Shown in pieces: positions 41,572 to 50,583 of a DNA stretch of 64,000 nt. The DNA lies in NCBI RefSeq assembly GCF_016862175.1, contig NZ_BOML01000039.1, forward strand, positions 21,623 to 85,622, read 5' to 3'. The stretch's first letter is position 1; every line of letters begins with the position of its first letter. Under the pieces are notes generated by a model. It made no database searches. It was given only the letters and a program-made list of their open reading frames with translations, and was not told where the DNA came from. The position numbers and the translations under genes are program-made. This DNA comes from Paractinoplanes durhamensis. Its GTDB lineage: Bacteria > Actinomycetota > Actinomycetes > Mycobacteriales > Micromonosporaceae.

Positions 41572-42696
41572 TTAGCTCCCCAGGATGTGTCGCAGAGCCT
41601 CCACGACGCGGTCCTGGTCGGCGTCGGTGAGGTCCACGAAGAGCGGTAGTGACAGCTCCTCAGCGTAGAAAGCCTCGGCCACCGGGCACATCCCTCGTCG
41701 GTAGCCCATGTCCGCGTAGACCGGGTGCCAGTAGACCGGGATGTAGTTGACCTGTACGCCGATGCCGGCCTCGCGCATCCGGTCGTAGACCTCGCGGCGC
41801 CGGCCGTCGAGGATGCGCACCGGGTAGAGGTGGCGCATCGGGTCGACGCCCTCGCGCTGGATCGGCAGGCGCAGGCCCGGCACGTCGGCGAGCAGCTCGC
41901 CGTAGCGGGCGGTCAGGCGCTGCCGGGCGGCCTTGAACTCGGCGATCCGGCCCAGCTGCGAGCTGCCGAGCGCGCAGAGGAGGTCGGGCAGCCGGAAGTT
42001 CAGCCCGAACGACTGCACCTCGTAATACCAGCCGCCCTCGTCCGGGTGCCGGAGTTTGTCCTGGTCGCGGACCATGCCGATGTTCCGGAACGTGCGCGCC
42101 GCGGCGAGCAGGCCGGCTCGCGTGGAGGCGACCGCGCCGCCCTCGGCGGTGGTCAGGTTCTTCGTCGGGAAGAACGAGAACGTGGTCAGGTCGGCGAGCG
42201 TGCCGACCGGGCGACCGTGGTAGGTCGACCCGATGGCGTGCGCCGCGTCCCCGATCGTGACCGCCTCGACCCGCTCGGCGATCTTGCGCAGCGCGTCGTA
42301 CTCGGCCGGGTGGCCGGCGTAGTCGACCGCGGTGATCGCCTTGGTGCGCGACGTGACCACGGCCTCGACCGCGGCCGGGTCGAGGTTGGCGGTCTCGTCC
42401 TCGACGTCCGCGAAGATCACCTTCGCGCCGAACAGGTTGGCACAGGACGCGGTCGCCACGAACGTCATCGGGGTGGTGACGACCTCGTCACCGGGCCCGA
42501 CACCGGCCGCCGCGTACGCCGTGTGCAGCGCGGTCGTGCCGTTGGTCACGGTCACCGCCGGGGCGCCGGCGACGGCCTCGATGTCCGCCTCGAACTGGGC
42601 GACCCGGGGACCGGTGGTCAGCCAGTCGCTGCCGAGGGCGGCCAGAACCGCCTCGACATCGGCCTGGTCGATCGACTGCCGCCCGTACGGAAGCAT
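41572..42696 (-). CDS. pseC: PseC-like UDP-4-keto-sugar aminotransferase (DegT/DnrJ/EryC1)
   Basis: 374 aa. PLP-dependent fold type I: LPYGRQSIDQADVEAVLAALGSDWLTTGPRVAQFEADIEAVAGAPAVTVTNGTTALHTAY, GDAAHAIGSTYHGRPVGTLADLTTFSFFPTKNLTTAEGGA with the Schiff-base Lys179 and a C-terminal YIPVYWHPVYADMGY. PseC aminates the 4-keto sugar made by PseB to UDP-4-amino-4,6-dideoxy-beta-L-AltNAc. It overlaps the pseB stop by 1 bp (TGATG), a coupled pair. Confidence 0.94.
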   Translation of the reverse strand: MLPYGRQSIDQADVEAVLAALGSDWLTTGPRVAQFEADIEAVAGAPAVTVTNGTTALHTAYAAAGVGPGDEVVTTPMTFVATASCANLFGAKVIFADVEDETANLDPAAVEAVVTSRTKAITAVDYAGHPAEYDALRKIAERVEAVTIGDAAHAIGSTYHGRPVGTLADLTTFSFFPTKNLTTAEGGAVASTRAGLLAAARTFRNIGMVRDQDKLRHPDEGGWYYEVQSFGLNFRLPDLLCALGSSQLGRIAEFKAARQRLTARYGELLADVPGLRLPIQREGVDPMRHLYPVRILDGRRREVYDRMREAGIGVQVNYIPVYWHPVYADMGYRRGMCPVAEAFYAEELSLPLFVDLTDADQDRVVEALRHILGS

Positions 42697-43685
42697 CAGT
42701 TCTTCTCGTCGGCGGCGATGAGGTTGCGCATGTCCTCGATCGTGAGCCAGAGGTCGTTGTTGTCGGACCGGTAGTTGAAGCCGTCGGCGACCTCTTCGCC
42801 ACCGGCCGGGGTCTCGTAGCCCCAGCTCGCGGCGACCGGCTGAACGACGTAGCGGTCCGGGAAGCGCAGCGTGCGGCGGCTGTCGTCGGAGGCGATCATT
42901 TCCTCGTGCAGCTTCTCGCCGGGGCGGATGCCGGTCTCGTGCGTCGGCGAACCGGGCGCGACCGCCTCGACCAGGTCCATGATCCGCATGCTCGGGATGC
43001 GCGGCACGAAGAGCTCGCCGCCCTCCATCACGTCGAACGAGTCGACCACGAACTTCACCGCGGCCGGCAGCGTGATCCAGAAGCGGGTCATCCGCTTGTC
43101 GGTGATCGGCAGGCTCTTGCCCTCGGCGGCCAGGCGGCGGAACAGCGGCACGACCGAGCCGCGGCTGCCCATCACGTTGCCGTAGCGGACGACCGACAGG
43201 CGGGTCGGGTGGGTGGCGGCGTAGTGGTTGCCGGCGATGATCAGCTTGTCGGCGACCAGCTTGGTCGCGCCGTACAGGTTGATCGGGCTGGACGCCTTGT
43301 CGGTGGAGAGCGCGACGACCCGCTTGACGCCGGCGTCGATCGCGGCGTCGAGGACGTTCTGCGAGCCGTTGATGTTCGTGTTCACGAACTCGCTCGGGTT
43401 GTACTCCGCGGTGTCGACCTGCTTGAGCGCGGCCGCGTGGACCAGGTAGTCGACGCCGTGCATCGCGCGCGCGAGCCGGTTGCGGTCGCGGATGTCGCCG
43501 AGGAAGAAGCGGAGGCGCTTGTCGTCGCCGAACATCTGGCGGAGCTCGTACTGCTTCAGCTCGTCCCGGGAAAAGATGACGATGCGCTGCGGGTCCAGGT
43601 TGTCGAGGGCGTATCGGAGGAACGCCTTACCGAACGAACCGGTGGCACCGGTGACGAGGATCGAAGATCCGCTGAGTACAGACAC
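42696..43685 (-). CDS. pseB: PseB-like UDP-GlcNAc 4,6-dehydratase (5-inverting)
   Basis: 329 aa from GTG 43685 (TCGGGAGC upstream). SDR-type fold: SILVTGATGSFGKAFLRYALDN, IFSRDELKQYELRQMF, FFLGDIRDRNRL, VDYLVHAAALKQVDTAEYNPSEFVNTNINGSQNV, VVALSTDKASSPINLYGATKLVADKL (with the altered YGATK active site), and SVVRYGNVMGSRGSV. These are hallmarks of the FlaA1/PseB inverting dehydratase and not of RmlB-type enzymes. First step of pseudaminic acid synthesis and first gene of the operon. Confidence 0.95.
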   Translation of the reverse strand: MSVLSGSSILVTGATGSFGKAFLRYALDNLDPQRIVIFSRDELKQYELRQMFGDDKRLRFFLGDIRDRNRLARAMHGVDYLVHAAALKQVDTAEYNPSEFVNTNINGSQNVLDAAIDAGVKRVVALSTDKASSPINLYGATKLVADKLIIAGNHYAATHPTRLSVVRYGNVMGSRGSVVPLFRRLAAEGKSLPITDKRMTRFWITLPAAVKFVVDSFDVMEGGELFVPRIPSMRIMDLVEAVAPGSPTHETGIRPGEKLHEEMIASDDSRRTLRFPDRYVVQPVAASWGYETPAGGEEVADGFNYRSDNNDLWLTIEDMRNLIAADEKN

Positions 43686-43895
43686 GATTGAGCTCCCGAG
43701 GGGTGGGCAAGGGCCATGCGAGGGGCAGTACGAAGGCAGTACGAGCCGGAAGCATAGTCAGCTTCGTAGGCTTTAACAGGGTAGACGAAAAAGGACAACA
43801 CTCGTTCACGTTAGGTTCAGGCGGGATTGGTCATGGGGACCGTGAACCTGTAAGAAAGTAGGAGGCCTCTGTCTATCCCACCTTGGAGCCCCTTC
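43686..43895. promoter_or_regulatory. Divergent promoter region of the pse and acp-lux operons
   Basis: 210 bp between the two diverging operons must carry both promoters. It is less GC-rich than the genes. GTTCACG (43804-43810) pairs with CGTGAAC (43841-43847), and AGGTTCA (43813-43819) with TGAACCT (43843-43849), giving alternative hairpins or an operator. No clear -35/-10 pair was assigned. Confidence 0.4.
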
Positions 43896-44141
43896 GTGAG
43901 CACGCTGCAGAAACTGCGGGAAGCCTTCCGCACCGCCCTGGACCTTCCGGCGGATGCGCCCGTGGACGACCTGCAGTATCAGGACAATGAAAAATGGGAC
44001 TCTCTCGCCCATATGTCGCTGATCGCCACGCTTGAGGACGAGTTCGAGGTCATGATTGACACGGATGACGTGATCAACATGTCGAGCTTCCAGGAAGCGA
44101 TCAAGATCCTCGGTAAGTACGGGGTAGATATCAGTGAGTGA
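43896..44141 (+). CDS. Dedicated acyl carrier protein
   Basis: 81 aa from GTG 43896 (TTGGAGCC upstream). The four-helix ACP pattern is clear with the phosphopantetheine Ser36 in EKWDSLAHMSLIATLEDEFEVMIDTDDVINMSSFQEAIKIL. It is acidic, as expected. It is too divergent from a primary fatty-acid ACP and sits in an operon with a reductase, an acyl-AMP ligase and LuxE/LuxC-like genes, so it probably carries the acyl substrate of that pathway. Confidence 0.93.
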   Translation: MSTLQKLREAFRTALDLPADAPVDDLQYQDNEKWDSLAHMSLIATLEDEFEVMIDTDDVINMSSFQEAIKILGKYGVDISE

Positions 44142-44871
44142 TCGGGTCGCCCTTATCACCGGGGCTTCCCGCGGCATCGGCCGCGCGACGGCGACCAAAC
44201 TGGCCGAGCGCGGTTACGACCTGGTTCTGCACGGTCACCGTGCGGATGCGATTGCCCAGGTGGCGTCCGGGCTCGCCGAAAAATTTGGTGTGAGCACTTT
44301 CACGGGCAGCGGCGACATCGGCGACCCGGCCACCAGCAAGGCCCTCATGCAGGTCGCGTTCGCCAACTTCAAGCGGCTCGACGCACTGGTGGTCAACGCC
44401 GGAACGCACGCGGCCGGCATGCTCGGCATGACCGATGACGCCACGATCCAGCGCCTGTTCGCGGTCAACTCGGCCGGAGCGGCGTACACCCTGCGCGGGG
44501 CGGCCCGGCTGCTCGCCCGGGGGCGTACACCCGCAGTGGTTCTCCTGTCGTCGATCACCGCGAGTCGCGGCATCGCCGGACAGGCCGTCTACGCCGCGTC
44601 CAAGGCCGCGGTGGCGGCCCTGGCCAAGTCGGCCGCCAAGGAGCTCGGGCCGCAGGGCATCCGGGTCAACGCGGTCGAGCCCGGCTTCATCGCGACCGAC
44701 ATGCTCGACACGCTCGACGAGAAGGGCCGCGCGGAGCGGATCGGCGACACCGCGCTGGGCCGCTTGGGTGAGGCCGACGAGGTCGCCGACGTGATCGCCT
44801 TCCTCCTCTCCGAGCAGGCCCGGTTCGTGACCGGCCAGGTGCTCGGAGTTGATGGAGGATTGACGCTGTGA
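44134..44871 (+). CDS. FabG-like short-chain dehydrogenase/reductase
   Basis: 245 aa, overlapping the ACP gene by 8 bp. Classical SDR: VALITGASRGIGRATATKLAERGYD, LVVNAGTHAAGM, active-site Ser in VVLLSSITASRGIAGQ, and YAASKAAV with Tyr/Lys. Ends FVTGQVLGVDGGLTL. Probably an NADPH-dependent 3-oxoacyl-ACP reductase acting on the neighbouring ACP. It would make a 3-hydroxyacyl group; sugar or alcohol oxidation is an alternative. Confidence 0.92.
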   Translation: MSDRVALITGASRGIGRATATKLAERGYDLVLHGHRADAIAQVASGLAEKFGVSTFTGSGDIGDPATSKALMQVAFANFKRLDALVVNAGTHAAGMLGMTDDATIQRLFAVNSAGAAYTLRGAARLLARGRTPAVVLLSSITASRGIAGQAVYAASKAAVAALAKSAAKELGPQGIRVNAVEPGFIATDMLDTLDEKGRAERIGDTALGRLGEADEVADVIAFLLSEQARFVTGQVLGVDGGLTL

Positions 44872-46100
44872 ACCTGCTGCATCCCGGTGCGCGCGTGATC
44901 GACGCCGCGACCGGCCAGACGATGACGCCCGCCGACGTCTCGACGGCCGCCTCCGAGCTCGAGAAAGAACCGGGCGCGGTGGTCTTCCACCCGATTTCGA
45001 CCACTATTTCAGATATAGCCCGATATTTGGCGGCGCTGCGGCTTGGCCGGCCGGTCGTGCTTCTTGATCCGGATGGCGACAACGCGCACTGGGCCGAGCG
45101 GTTCGCCACCGACGACGTGCACCCCGATCTCGCGCTGCTGCTCACCACCAGCGGCTCGACCGGCAACCCCAAGCTCGTCCGGCTCTCCGCCGACGCCGTG
45201 CTGGCCAACGCCGGGCAGATCGCCGACGTCCTCGACATCACCGCCGACGACGTCGCGATCACCACGCTGCCGCTCTTCTACTCGTACGGAATGTCGGTGT
45301 TGAACTCGCATCTGCTGCGGGGTGCCACCGTGATCCTCGAACGCACCGGCATCATGCAGCGCGACTTCTGGACCGCGGCGGTCGAGCACAACGTGACGTC
45401 GATGGCATTCGTACCGTATCAGTACGAGATGCTGCGCCGGCTGCGGTTCGACCCGGCCAAATACCCCGCGCTGCGCAAGCTCACCCAGGCCGGCGGCCGG
45501 CTCCGCAGCGACCTGATCAGCGACTTCGCCCAGCGGATGGCGACGGTCGAGGGCTCGTTCTACGTGATGTACGGCCAGACCGAGGCCGCGCCCCGGATGG
45601 CCACCCTGCCGCCCGCGCGCCTCGAGGAGAAGCTCGGTTCGGTCGGCCTCGCGCTGCCCGGTGCCCACTTCTCGCTCTCGCCCGAGGGGGAAGTGCTCTA
45701 CCACGGGCCGAACGTGATGATGGGCTACGCCGACACCGCTGCCGACCTGGCCAAGGGCGACGAGCAGGGTGGCGTGCTGCACACCGGTGACCTCGGTCGC
45801 ATCGACGACGACGGCTACCTGTTCATCACCGGCCGGATCAAGCGGATGGGCAAGGTCTTCGGCGTCCGGATCAACCTCGATGACGTGGAGAAGCACTTCC
45901 CGGTCACCGCGGTGGCCGGCGAGGACAAGCTGAACGTCTTCGCGCTCGGCGCTACCGACGACGAGGTCCGCGACCTGCGGACGAAGATCTCCGAGTGGCT
46001 CGGGACACATTTCTCCGGCGTCGTGGTGCGTAGCATCGAATCCCTGCCGCTGCTGCCCAACGGCAAGGTCGATTACCGCGCCCTGGAGTCGTCGCTGTGA
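44868..46100 (+). CDS. AMP-dependent acyl ligase (ANL superfamily)
   Basis: 410 aa from GTG 44868 (overlap with the SDR stop). ANL motifs: A3 LLTTSGSTGNPKLVRLSADAV, A5 MYGQTEAAPRMATLP, A7/A8 HTGDLGRIDDDGYLFITGRIKRMGKVFGVRINLDDVEKHF, A10 LPLLPNGKVDYRALE. It is shorter than most acyl-CoA ligases (about 500), mainly at the N-terminus. It would adenylate a carboxylic acid and load it to the operon's ACP or CoA. Confidence 0.92.
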   Translation: MNLLHPGARVIDAATGQTMTPADVSTAASELEKEPGAVVFHPISTTISDIARYLAALRLGRPVVLLDPDGDNAHWAERFATDDVHPDLALLLTTSGSTGNPKLVRLSADAVLANAGQIADVLDITADDVAITTLPLFYSYGMSVLNSHLLRGATVILERTGIMQRDFWTAAVEHNVTSMAFVPYQYEMLRRLRFDPAKYPALRKLTQAGGRLRSDLISDFAQRMATVEGSFYVMYGQTEAAPRMATLPPARLEEKLGSVGLALPGAHFSLSPEGEVLYHGPNVMMGYADTAADLAKGDEQGGVLHTGDLGRIDDDGYLFITGRIKRMGKVFGVRINLDDVEKHFPVTAVAGEDKLNVFALGATDDEVRDLRTKISEWLGTHFSGVVVRSIESLPLLPNGKVDYRALESSL

Positions 46101-47131
46101 GTGTCTTCACCCTTCCGCAGGCCGCCAAGGAAGAGTTGCTCCTGTCGGAGCTCTCCGCCTTGACCGAGCACCACCGCGCCGCCTGCGAGCCCTACGCCCG
46201 GATCTTGGCCGCCTCGGGATTTGAAAAGGCGGCGACGGTGGCCGAGCTGCCCTGGCTGCCGGTTCGGCTGTTCAAGAACCTCGAGCTCAAGAGCATCCCG
46301 GACGACGAGGTCTTCAAGGTCCTCACGTCCAGCGGCACCACCGGCGAGGTCAGCAAGATCTACCTGGACAAGCATGCGGCCGCCGAGCAGACCCGCCGCC
46401 TCGGCGCCACCGTGCAGACCGTGCTCGGCCCGAAGCGGCTGCCGATGCTGCTGGTCGACACGAAGGCGATGCTGAAGGACCGCAAGTCGTTCTCGGCCCG
46501 CGGCGCCGGTGTGCTCGGCATGTCGACGTTCGGGCGCGACCACGTGTGGGCGCTCGACAACGACGGCGTGGTCGACCTCGACGCGATCCGTGGCTTCCTG
46601 GAGAAGCACGGATCCCAGCCGTTCCTGATCTTCGGCTTCACCTACCTGGTCTGGCTGCACCTCTACGAGGTCGCCCGGGACAACGGGCTCGACCTGTCGA
46701 ACGGCATCCTGATCCACTCCGGCGGCTGGAAGAAGCTGATCGACCAGGCCGTCTCGCCTTCAGAATTTCGCGAGCGCCTCTCCGGTGTGGGCCTGACGAA
46801 CGTGCACAACTACTACGGCATGGTCGAGCAGATCGGCACGGTCTTCCTGGAAGGGCCGTCCGGTGGGTCGCTCTACTGCCCGGACTTCGCCGACGTGATC
46901 GTGCGTGACCCGCTGACCTGGCAGGAGCTGCCGCCGGGCGAGACCGGGCTGATCGAGGTGATCAGCACGCTGCCCACCTCGTACCCCGGGCATGTCCTGC
47001 TCACCGAGGACATGGGCGTGGTGCACGGGATCGACGACGGGGACTGGCCCGGCAAGCGCTTCTCGGTCATCGGCCGGCTGCCGCGGGCCGAGGCGCGGGG
47101 CTGCAGCGACACCTACCGGGAGGCGGCGTGA
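46097..47131 (+). CDS. luxE-like: LuxE-like acyl-protein synthetase
   Basis: 344 aa from GTG 46097 (overlap with the ligase stop). LuxE-family pattern: PWLPVRLFKNLELKSI, TSSGTTGEVSKIYLD (the ATP loop), LVDTKAMLKDRKSFSARGAGVLGMSTFG, HSGGWKKL, NYYGMVEQIGTVF, and the C-terminal EARGCSDT. In luminous bacteria LuxE activates a fatty acid as acyl-AMP and hands it to LuxC. No luciferase (luxAB) is nearby, so the role is acyl reduction for biosynthesis. Confidence 0.9.
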   Translation: MSVFTLPQAAKEELLLSELSALTEHHRAACEPYARILAASGFEKAATVAELPWLPVRLFKNLELKSIPDDEVFKVLTSSGTTGEVSKIYLDKHAAAEQTRRLGATVQTVLGPKRLPMLLVDTKAMLKDRKSFSARGAGVLGMSTFGRDHVWALDNDGVVDLDAIRGFLEKHGSQPFLIFGFTYLVWLHLYEVARDNGLDLSNGILIHSGGWKKLIDQAVSPSEFRERLSGVGLTNVHNYYGMVEQIGTVFLEGPSGGSLYCPDFADVIVRDPLTWQELPPGETGLIEVISTLPTSYPGHVLLTEDMGVVHGIDDGDWPGKRFSVIGRLPRAEARGCSDTYREAA

Positions 47132-48318
47132 TCCAGTACCGATTCGGCGACTCGTCAGCCGATCTGACGGCGCCCGTCGAGGATCGCCTGACCGTCGGTG
47201 ACCCGCGCGTTCTCGATTTCCTGGCCAAGGTCGCCCGCAAGCTGCTGGCCCCGGCCGTCGCCCGCCGGCACCCGGAGCTGGGCTCGCTCGGCTTCTTCCT
47301 CCGCCCGGCCGAGCTCAACCGGGCCGTGAGCCGGATGCAGCGCGACGACGCGATCGTCTTCCCGCGCGGCAACGTCTTCCACGTGCCGCCGGCGAACGTC
47401 GACACCATCTTCGTCTACTCGTGGGCGCTGTCCGCGCTGGCCGGCAACCACAACGTCGTCCGCATCTCGGAGCGCTCGGCGGCCGCGGCCGACACCATCC
47501 TCGACGCCCTCAACGCGGTGCTCGCCGACGCCGACCCGGTCATCGGCCGCACCCAGCGCATGATCACCTACGGCCGGGACAACGCCGTCACCGCGGCTCT
47601 GAGCCAGTGGTGCGACCTGCGGGTCATCTGGGGTGGCGACGCGGCCGTCGAAGCGATCCGCAAAAACCCACTGCGGCCTTCGGCCCGAGACCTGACCTTC
47701 CCGGACCGTACGTCGTGGGCCGCGCTCTCCGCCGCCGGGTGGCGTGCCGCTACGCCGGCGGCCAAGCGGGACGCCGTGGTCGGCTTCTCGAACGACGCCT
47801 ACTGGTTCGACCAGGCGGCCTGCTCCTCGCCGCGCACGGTGTTCCTGATCGGCTCGGACACCGACGACGTCCGGGCCGAGTTCATCGAGCTGCTGCTCGA
47901 GGTCGTGGACCAGCGCGGCTGGGCGGTCGACGCGGCGATGGCGGTGGAGAAGCGGGTCAACGCGTACGGGATGGCCGCGACCGGCGCGATCTCGGCGATG
48001 GAGTTCCCGGCCAACTCGGTGACCGCGATGTCGCTGACCGCCGTGCCGGACGCGCCGCGCCGCTGGATCGGCGCCGGGGCGTTCCCGTTCGCCGAGGTCG
48101 GCTCGCTGCTCGACCTGGTCCCGGCGATGAATCGGCAGGACCAGACGTTCAGCCACTTCGGCTTCGGCGGTGACGAGCTGCGTGAGTTCGCGCTTGCGCT
48201 GGGCGGCCGGGGGGTCGACCGGATCGTGCCGTTCGGCCAGGCGCTAACCTTCAGCGCCATATGGGACGGGTACGACTTGCCGAGCGAGTTCACCAGGCTC
48301 ACGACGATCGCGTCCTGA
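47128..48318 (+). CDS. luxC-like: LuxC-like acyl-CoA/acyl-protein reductase
   Basis: 396 aa from GTG 47128 (GTGA overlap). Aldehyde-dehydrogenase-like fold of the LuxC family: FPRGNVFHVPPANVDTIFVYSWALSALAGNHNVVRISERS, then the catalytic Cys232 in FDQAACSSPRTVFLIG, which matches the DQxxCxSP motif of LuxC. It would reduce an acyl group, passed from LuxE or the ACP, to an aldehyde with NADPH. The pairing LuxE-LuxC beside an ACP and next to a pseudaminate locus is notable. Confidence 0.92.
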   Translation: MIQYRFGDSSADLTAPVEDRLTVGDPRVLDFLAKVARKLLAPAVARRHPELGSLGFFLRPAELNRAVSRMQRDDAIVFPRGNVFHVPPANVDTIFVYSWALSALAGNHNVVRISERSAAAADTILDALNAVLADADPVIGRTQRMITYGRDNAVTAALSQWCDLRVIWGGDAAVEAIRKNPLRPSARDLTFPDRTSWAALSAAGWRAATPAAKRDAVVGFSNDAYWFDQAACSSPRTVFLIGSDTDDVRAEFIELLLEVVDQRGWAVDAAMAVEKRVNAYGMAATGAISAMEFPANSVTAMSLTAVPDAPRRWIGAGAFPFAEVGSLLDLVPAMNRQDQTFSHFGFGGDELREFALALGGRGVDRIVPFGQALTFSAIWDGYDLPSEFTRLTTIAS

Positions 48319-50522
48319 GTTTTCGCCGTTTTAACCTCCGCTGGGCACCCTGGTGCCTCCCGGCGGCCGCGCTGCTCCTCGGGCTGCTGCTGACCGACGT
48401 CCCCCTTCTCGACATAGTCCGATATGCCGCCTATTTCGGGCTGGCGGTCCTGCTGCCCGGCACGCTCGTGCACCGGGCCCTGCGCGGCAGCCGGGGCAAT
48501 CTCCCCGAGGACCTCGGTCTCGGCGGCGCGACCGGCCTGCTCCTGCTGCTGATCGGCTGGGCGGCCACCGCCGCGACCGGCCTGCAGGCGTTCCTGCCGG
48601 CCTGGCCGGCGGCGATCGTCGTGCTCTTCCTGGCCGTGCCCCGGCTGCGCGGGCACTGGCTGATCGCCGATCGCCGCCCGGTGCCGCTGCGCTGGACCTG
48701 GGTGCTCGCCGGGACGATGACGCTGGTGGTGGCGTCGCTCGTGCCGTTCTGGCACAACCAGCTGCTGCCGCCGGCGCAGGACGTCTGGTTCCAGGACCTC
48801 GGCTATCACCTGGCCCTCGTGCACGAGATGACCCGGTCGATGCCGTTCCAGGTGCCGCAGTTGGCCGGCGAGACGCTGCGCTACCACTACCTCTCCGACG
48901 CCGACATGGCGGCCGCGTCGATGCTCACCGGCATCGACCCGATCGTCGTGCTGCTGCGCCTCTGGCTGGCGCCGATCGCCGCGATCACCGTGCTCGTGGT
49001 GACCGCGCTGGCCCGCGACCTGACCGGCGGCAAGTGGTGGGCGGCCGTGCTGGCGGCCGCGGCCGGGGTGACCGGCCTGCCCCTGCTGGCCTGGGCGCAG
49101 GGCAGCAACCCGATCAGCTACTACAGCCCGTCCCAGGTCTACATGCTGCCGCTCACCGGGCTGCTGCTCACCCTCGCGGTGCCGGCCGTGCGCGGTCGAG
49201 GCCTGGGCTGGGCCTGGCTGCTCGTCTTCCCGCTCGCGCTGGCCTGCGCCGGGGCCAAGTCCAGCGCGCTGCCGCCGGTCGTCTTCGGCCTGATCGTCGC
49301 GACCGGGACGACCCTGGGGCGGCGCGAGCGGCGGCGGCCGGCGCTGACCATGCTCGGCCTCACCCTGGCCGCGATGCTCGTCGGCACATTCCTGTTCGCC
49401 GGCGGGGGAGCGGGCACGCTGTCCCTGCAGCCGTTCGCGGTCCTGCTCGGCTTCGTGCCCTACCGGCAGACCCTCGGTGCCGCCGACGTCAACGACGGCA
49501 CCCTGCGGCTGCCCGACGGCGTCGCGCACCTGTCGGCGGGCGGCTTCCTCTTCCTGGCCGCGCTGGTCCTGTGGTGGCTGCTCGTGCAGGCGCCCCGGCT
49601 GGCCGGCCTGGTCACCCTGGCCGGCGCCCGGAACCGCCGGGACCCGGCCGTCTGGCTGCTGGCCGGGCTCACCGTGGCCGGGGTCGGCGGCATGTGGCTG
49701 CTCTGGCATCCGTCGCTCAGCCAGACCTACTTCTACCTCGGCATGATCCCGTTCGCGACGGTGCTGACCGTGCGGCTGCTCGCCGACCGGCAGCCCGGAC
49801 AGCGGCTCCTGCTCGGCGGCCTGGCCGCGGGTTTCCTCGCCACCGGGATCGCCGCCCGGCTGCCGTTCGCCGGCGTCCGCGGCATGGCGGCCTGGGCGTG
49901 GCAGCTCTACTGGCCGGCGGCGTTCGTCCTGGCCGTGATCGTGCTCCTGTCGGTCCTGGTGATCCGCCGGCGCGGGCTGCCGATCGTGCTGACGGCGGCG
50001 TTGCTCGGCGGCAGCGTCGGCGTGTTCGCCGAGCGGGCCGCCGAGGCCGACTGGAAAGCGCTGCGCGACCAGGGCCGGCACACCAGCAGGCTGCTGATCC
50101 TGCAGGACGAGATGGTCGCGGCCCAGTGGGTCGACCGGCACGCCGGGCCGGACGACGTGGTCGCCACCAACGTGCACTGCTGGCCGCCCGGCGGCCCCGC
50201 GGCCGGCTGTGACTCGCGAGCCTTCTGGGTCGCGGCGCTGACCGGCCGCCGCACCCTGATCGAGAGTTGGGGCTACACCGACGCGGCGGTGGCGGCGGAC
50301 GGCGACGGCGGGCTGCGCTACTACCGTCAGCCTCCGCCCGACCCCGCCCGCTACGCCCTCAACCAGCGGGTCTTCGAGCTCGGCGCCGCCGCCGACCTCG
50401 CCGAGCTGCGGGATCGTTATCACGTGCGCTGGCTGCTGGCCGACGTTCGGTCCGGCCCGGTGGGGCTGGCGGCGGCCCCGGTCTTCACGGCCGGTCCGGT
50501 CACCATTTACGAGCTGCGCTGA
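48261..50522 (+). CDS. Large polytopic membrane protein, GT-C-like
   Basis: 753 aa if the ATG at 48261 is used, overlapping luxC-like by 58 bp; no later ATG/GTG precedes the first helix and no good ribosome binding site is seen, so the start is uncertain. About 12-14 helices. The first periplasmic loop holds HNQLLPPAQDVWFQDLGYHLALVHEMTRSMPF, with acidic/polar residues in the position where GT-C enzymes (PMT/ArnT type) have their catalytic acidic pair. RYHYLSDADMAAASMLTG follows. The C-terminal 150 residues are soluble (WVDRHAGPDDVVATNVHCWPPGG, later DRYHVRWLLAD), a layout common in actinobacterial glycan-modifying membrane proteins. It could transfer a lipid-linked sugar outside the cell. Confidence 0.8.
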   Translation: MGRVRLAERVHQAHDDRVLSFRRFNLRWAPWCLPAAALLLGLLLTDVPLLDIVRYAAYFGLAVLLPGTLVHRALRGSRGNLPEDLGLGGATGLLLLLIGWAATAATGLQAFLPAWPAAIVVLFLAVPRLRGHWLIADRRPVPLRWTWVLAGTMTLVVASLVPFWHNQLLPPAQDVWFQDLGYHLALVHEMTRSMPFQVPQLAGETLRYHYLSDADMAAASMLTGIDPIVVLLRLWLAPIAAITVLVVTALARDLTGGKWWAAVLAAAAGVTGLPLLAWAQGSNPISYYSPSQVYMLPLTGLLLTLAVPAVRGRGLGWAWLLVFPLALACAGAKSSALPPVVFGLIVATGTTLGRRERRRPALTMLGLTLAAMLVGTFLFAGGGAGTLSLQPFAVLLGFVPYRQTLGAADVNDGTLRLPDGVAHLSAGGFLFLAALVLWWLLVQAPRLAGLVTLAGARNRRDPAVWLLAGLTVAGVGGMWLLWHPSLSQTYFYLGMIPFATVLTVRLLADRQPGQRLLLGGLAAGFLATGIAARLPFAGVRGMAAWAWQLYWPAAFVLAVIVLLSVLVIRRRGLPIVLTAALLGGSVGVFAERAAEADWKALRDQGRHTSRLLILQDEMVAAQWVDRHAGPDDVVATNVHCWPPGGPAAGCDSRAFWVAALTGRRTLIESWGYTDAAVAADGDGGLRYYRQPPPDPARYALNQRVFELGAAADLAELRDRYHVRWLLADVRSGPVGLAAAPVFTAGPVTIYELR

Positions 50523-50526
50523 GTTA

Positions 50527-50542
50527 GTAGGGTTAGCCCTAC
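50527..50542. promoter_or_regulatory. 16-bp palindrome upstream of the sensor kinase gene
   Basis: GTAGGG-TTAG-CCCTAC, perfect 6-bp arms, 42 bp before the kinase start. The same motif with one arm mismatch (GTAGGG-CTAG-CACTAC) precedes the MMPL gene, suggesting a site for the response regulator encoded between them. Confidence 0.7.
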
Positions 50543-50583
50543 CGCGGATCCGGCAGGCAGCGGGATCGGATGGGGGGCCGCCG

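Noticed and set aside
46097..48318. Bioluminescence operon
   Set aside because: LuxE/LuxC-like genes occur without luxA, luxB or luxD, and the set includes an ACP and SDR, so acyl reduction for biosynthesis fits better.
47799..50423. 874-codon open frame on minus
   Set aside because: Shadow of the LuxC-like and GT-C-like genes; Gln/Arg/Gly/His-rich without motifs.
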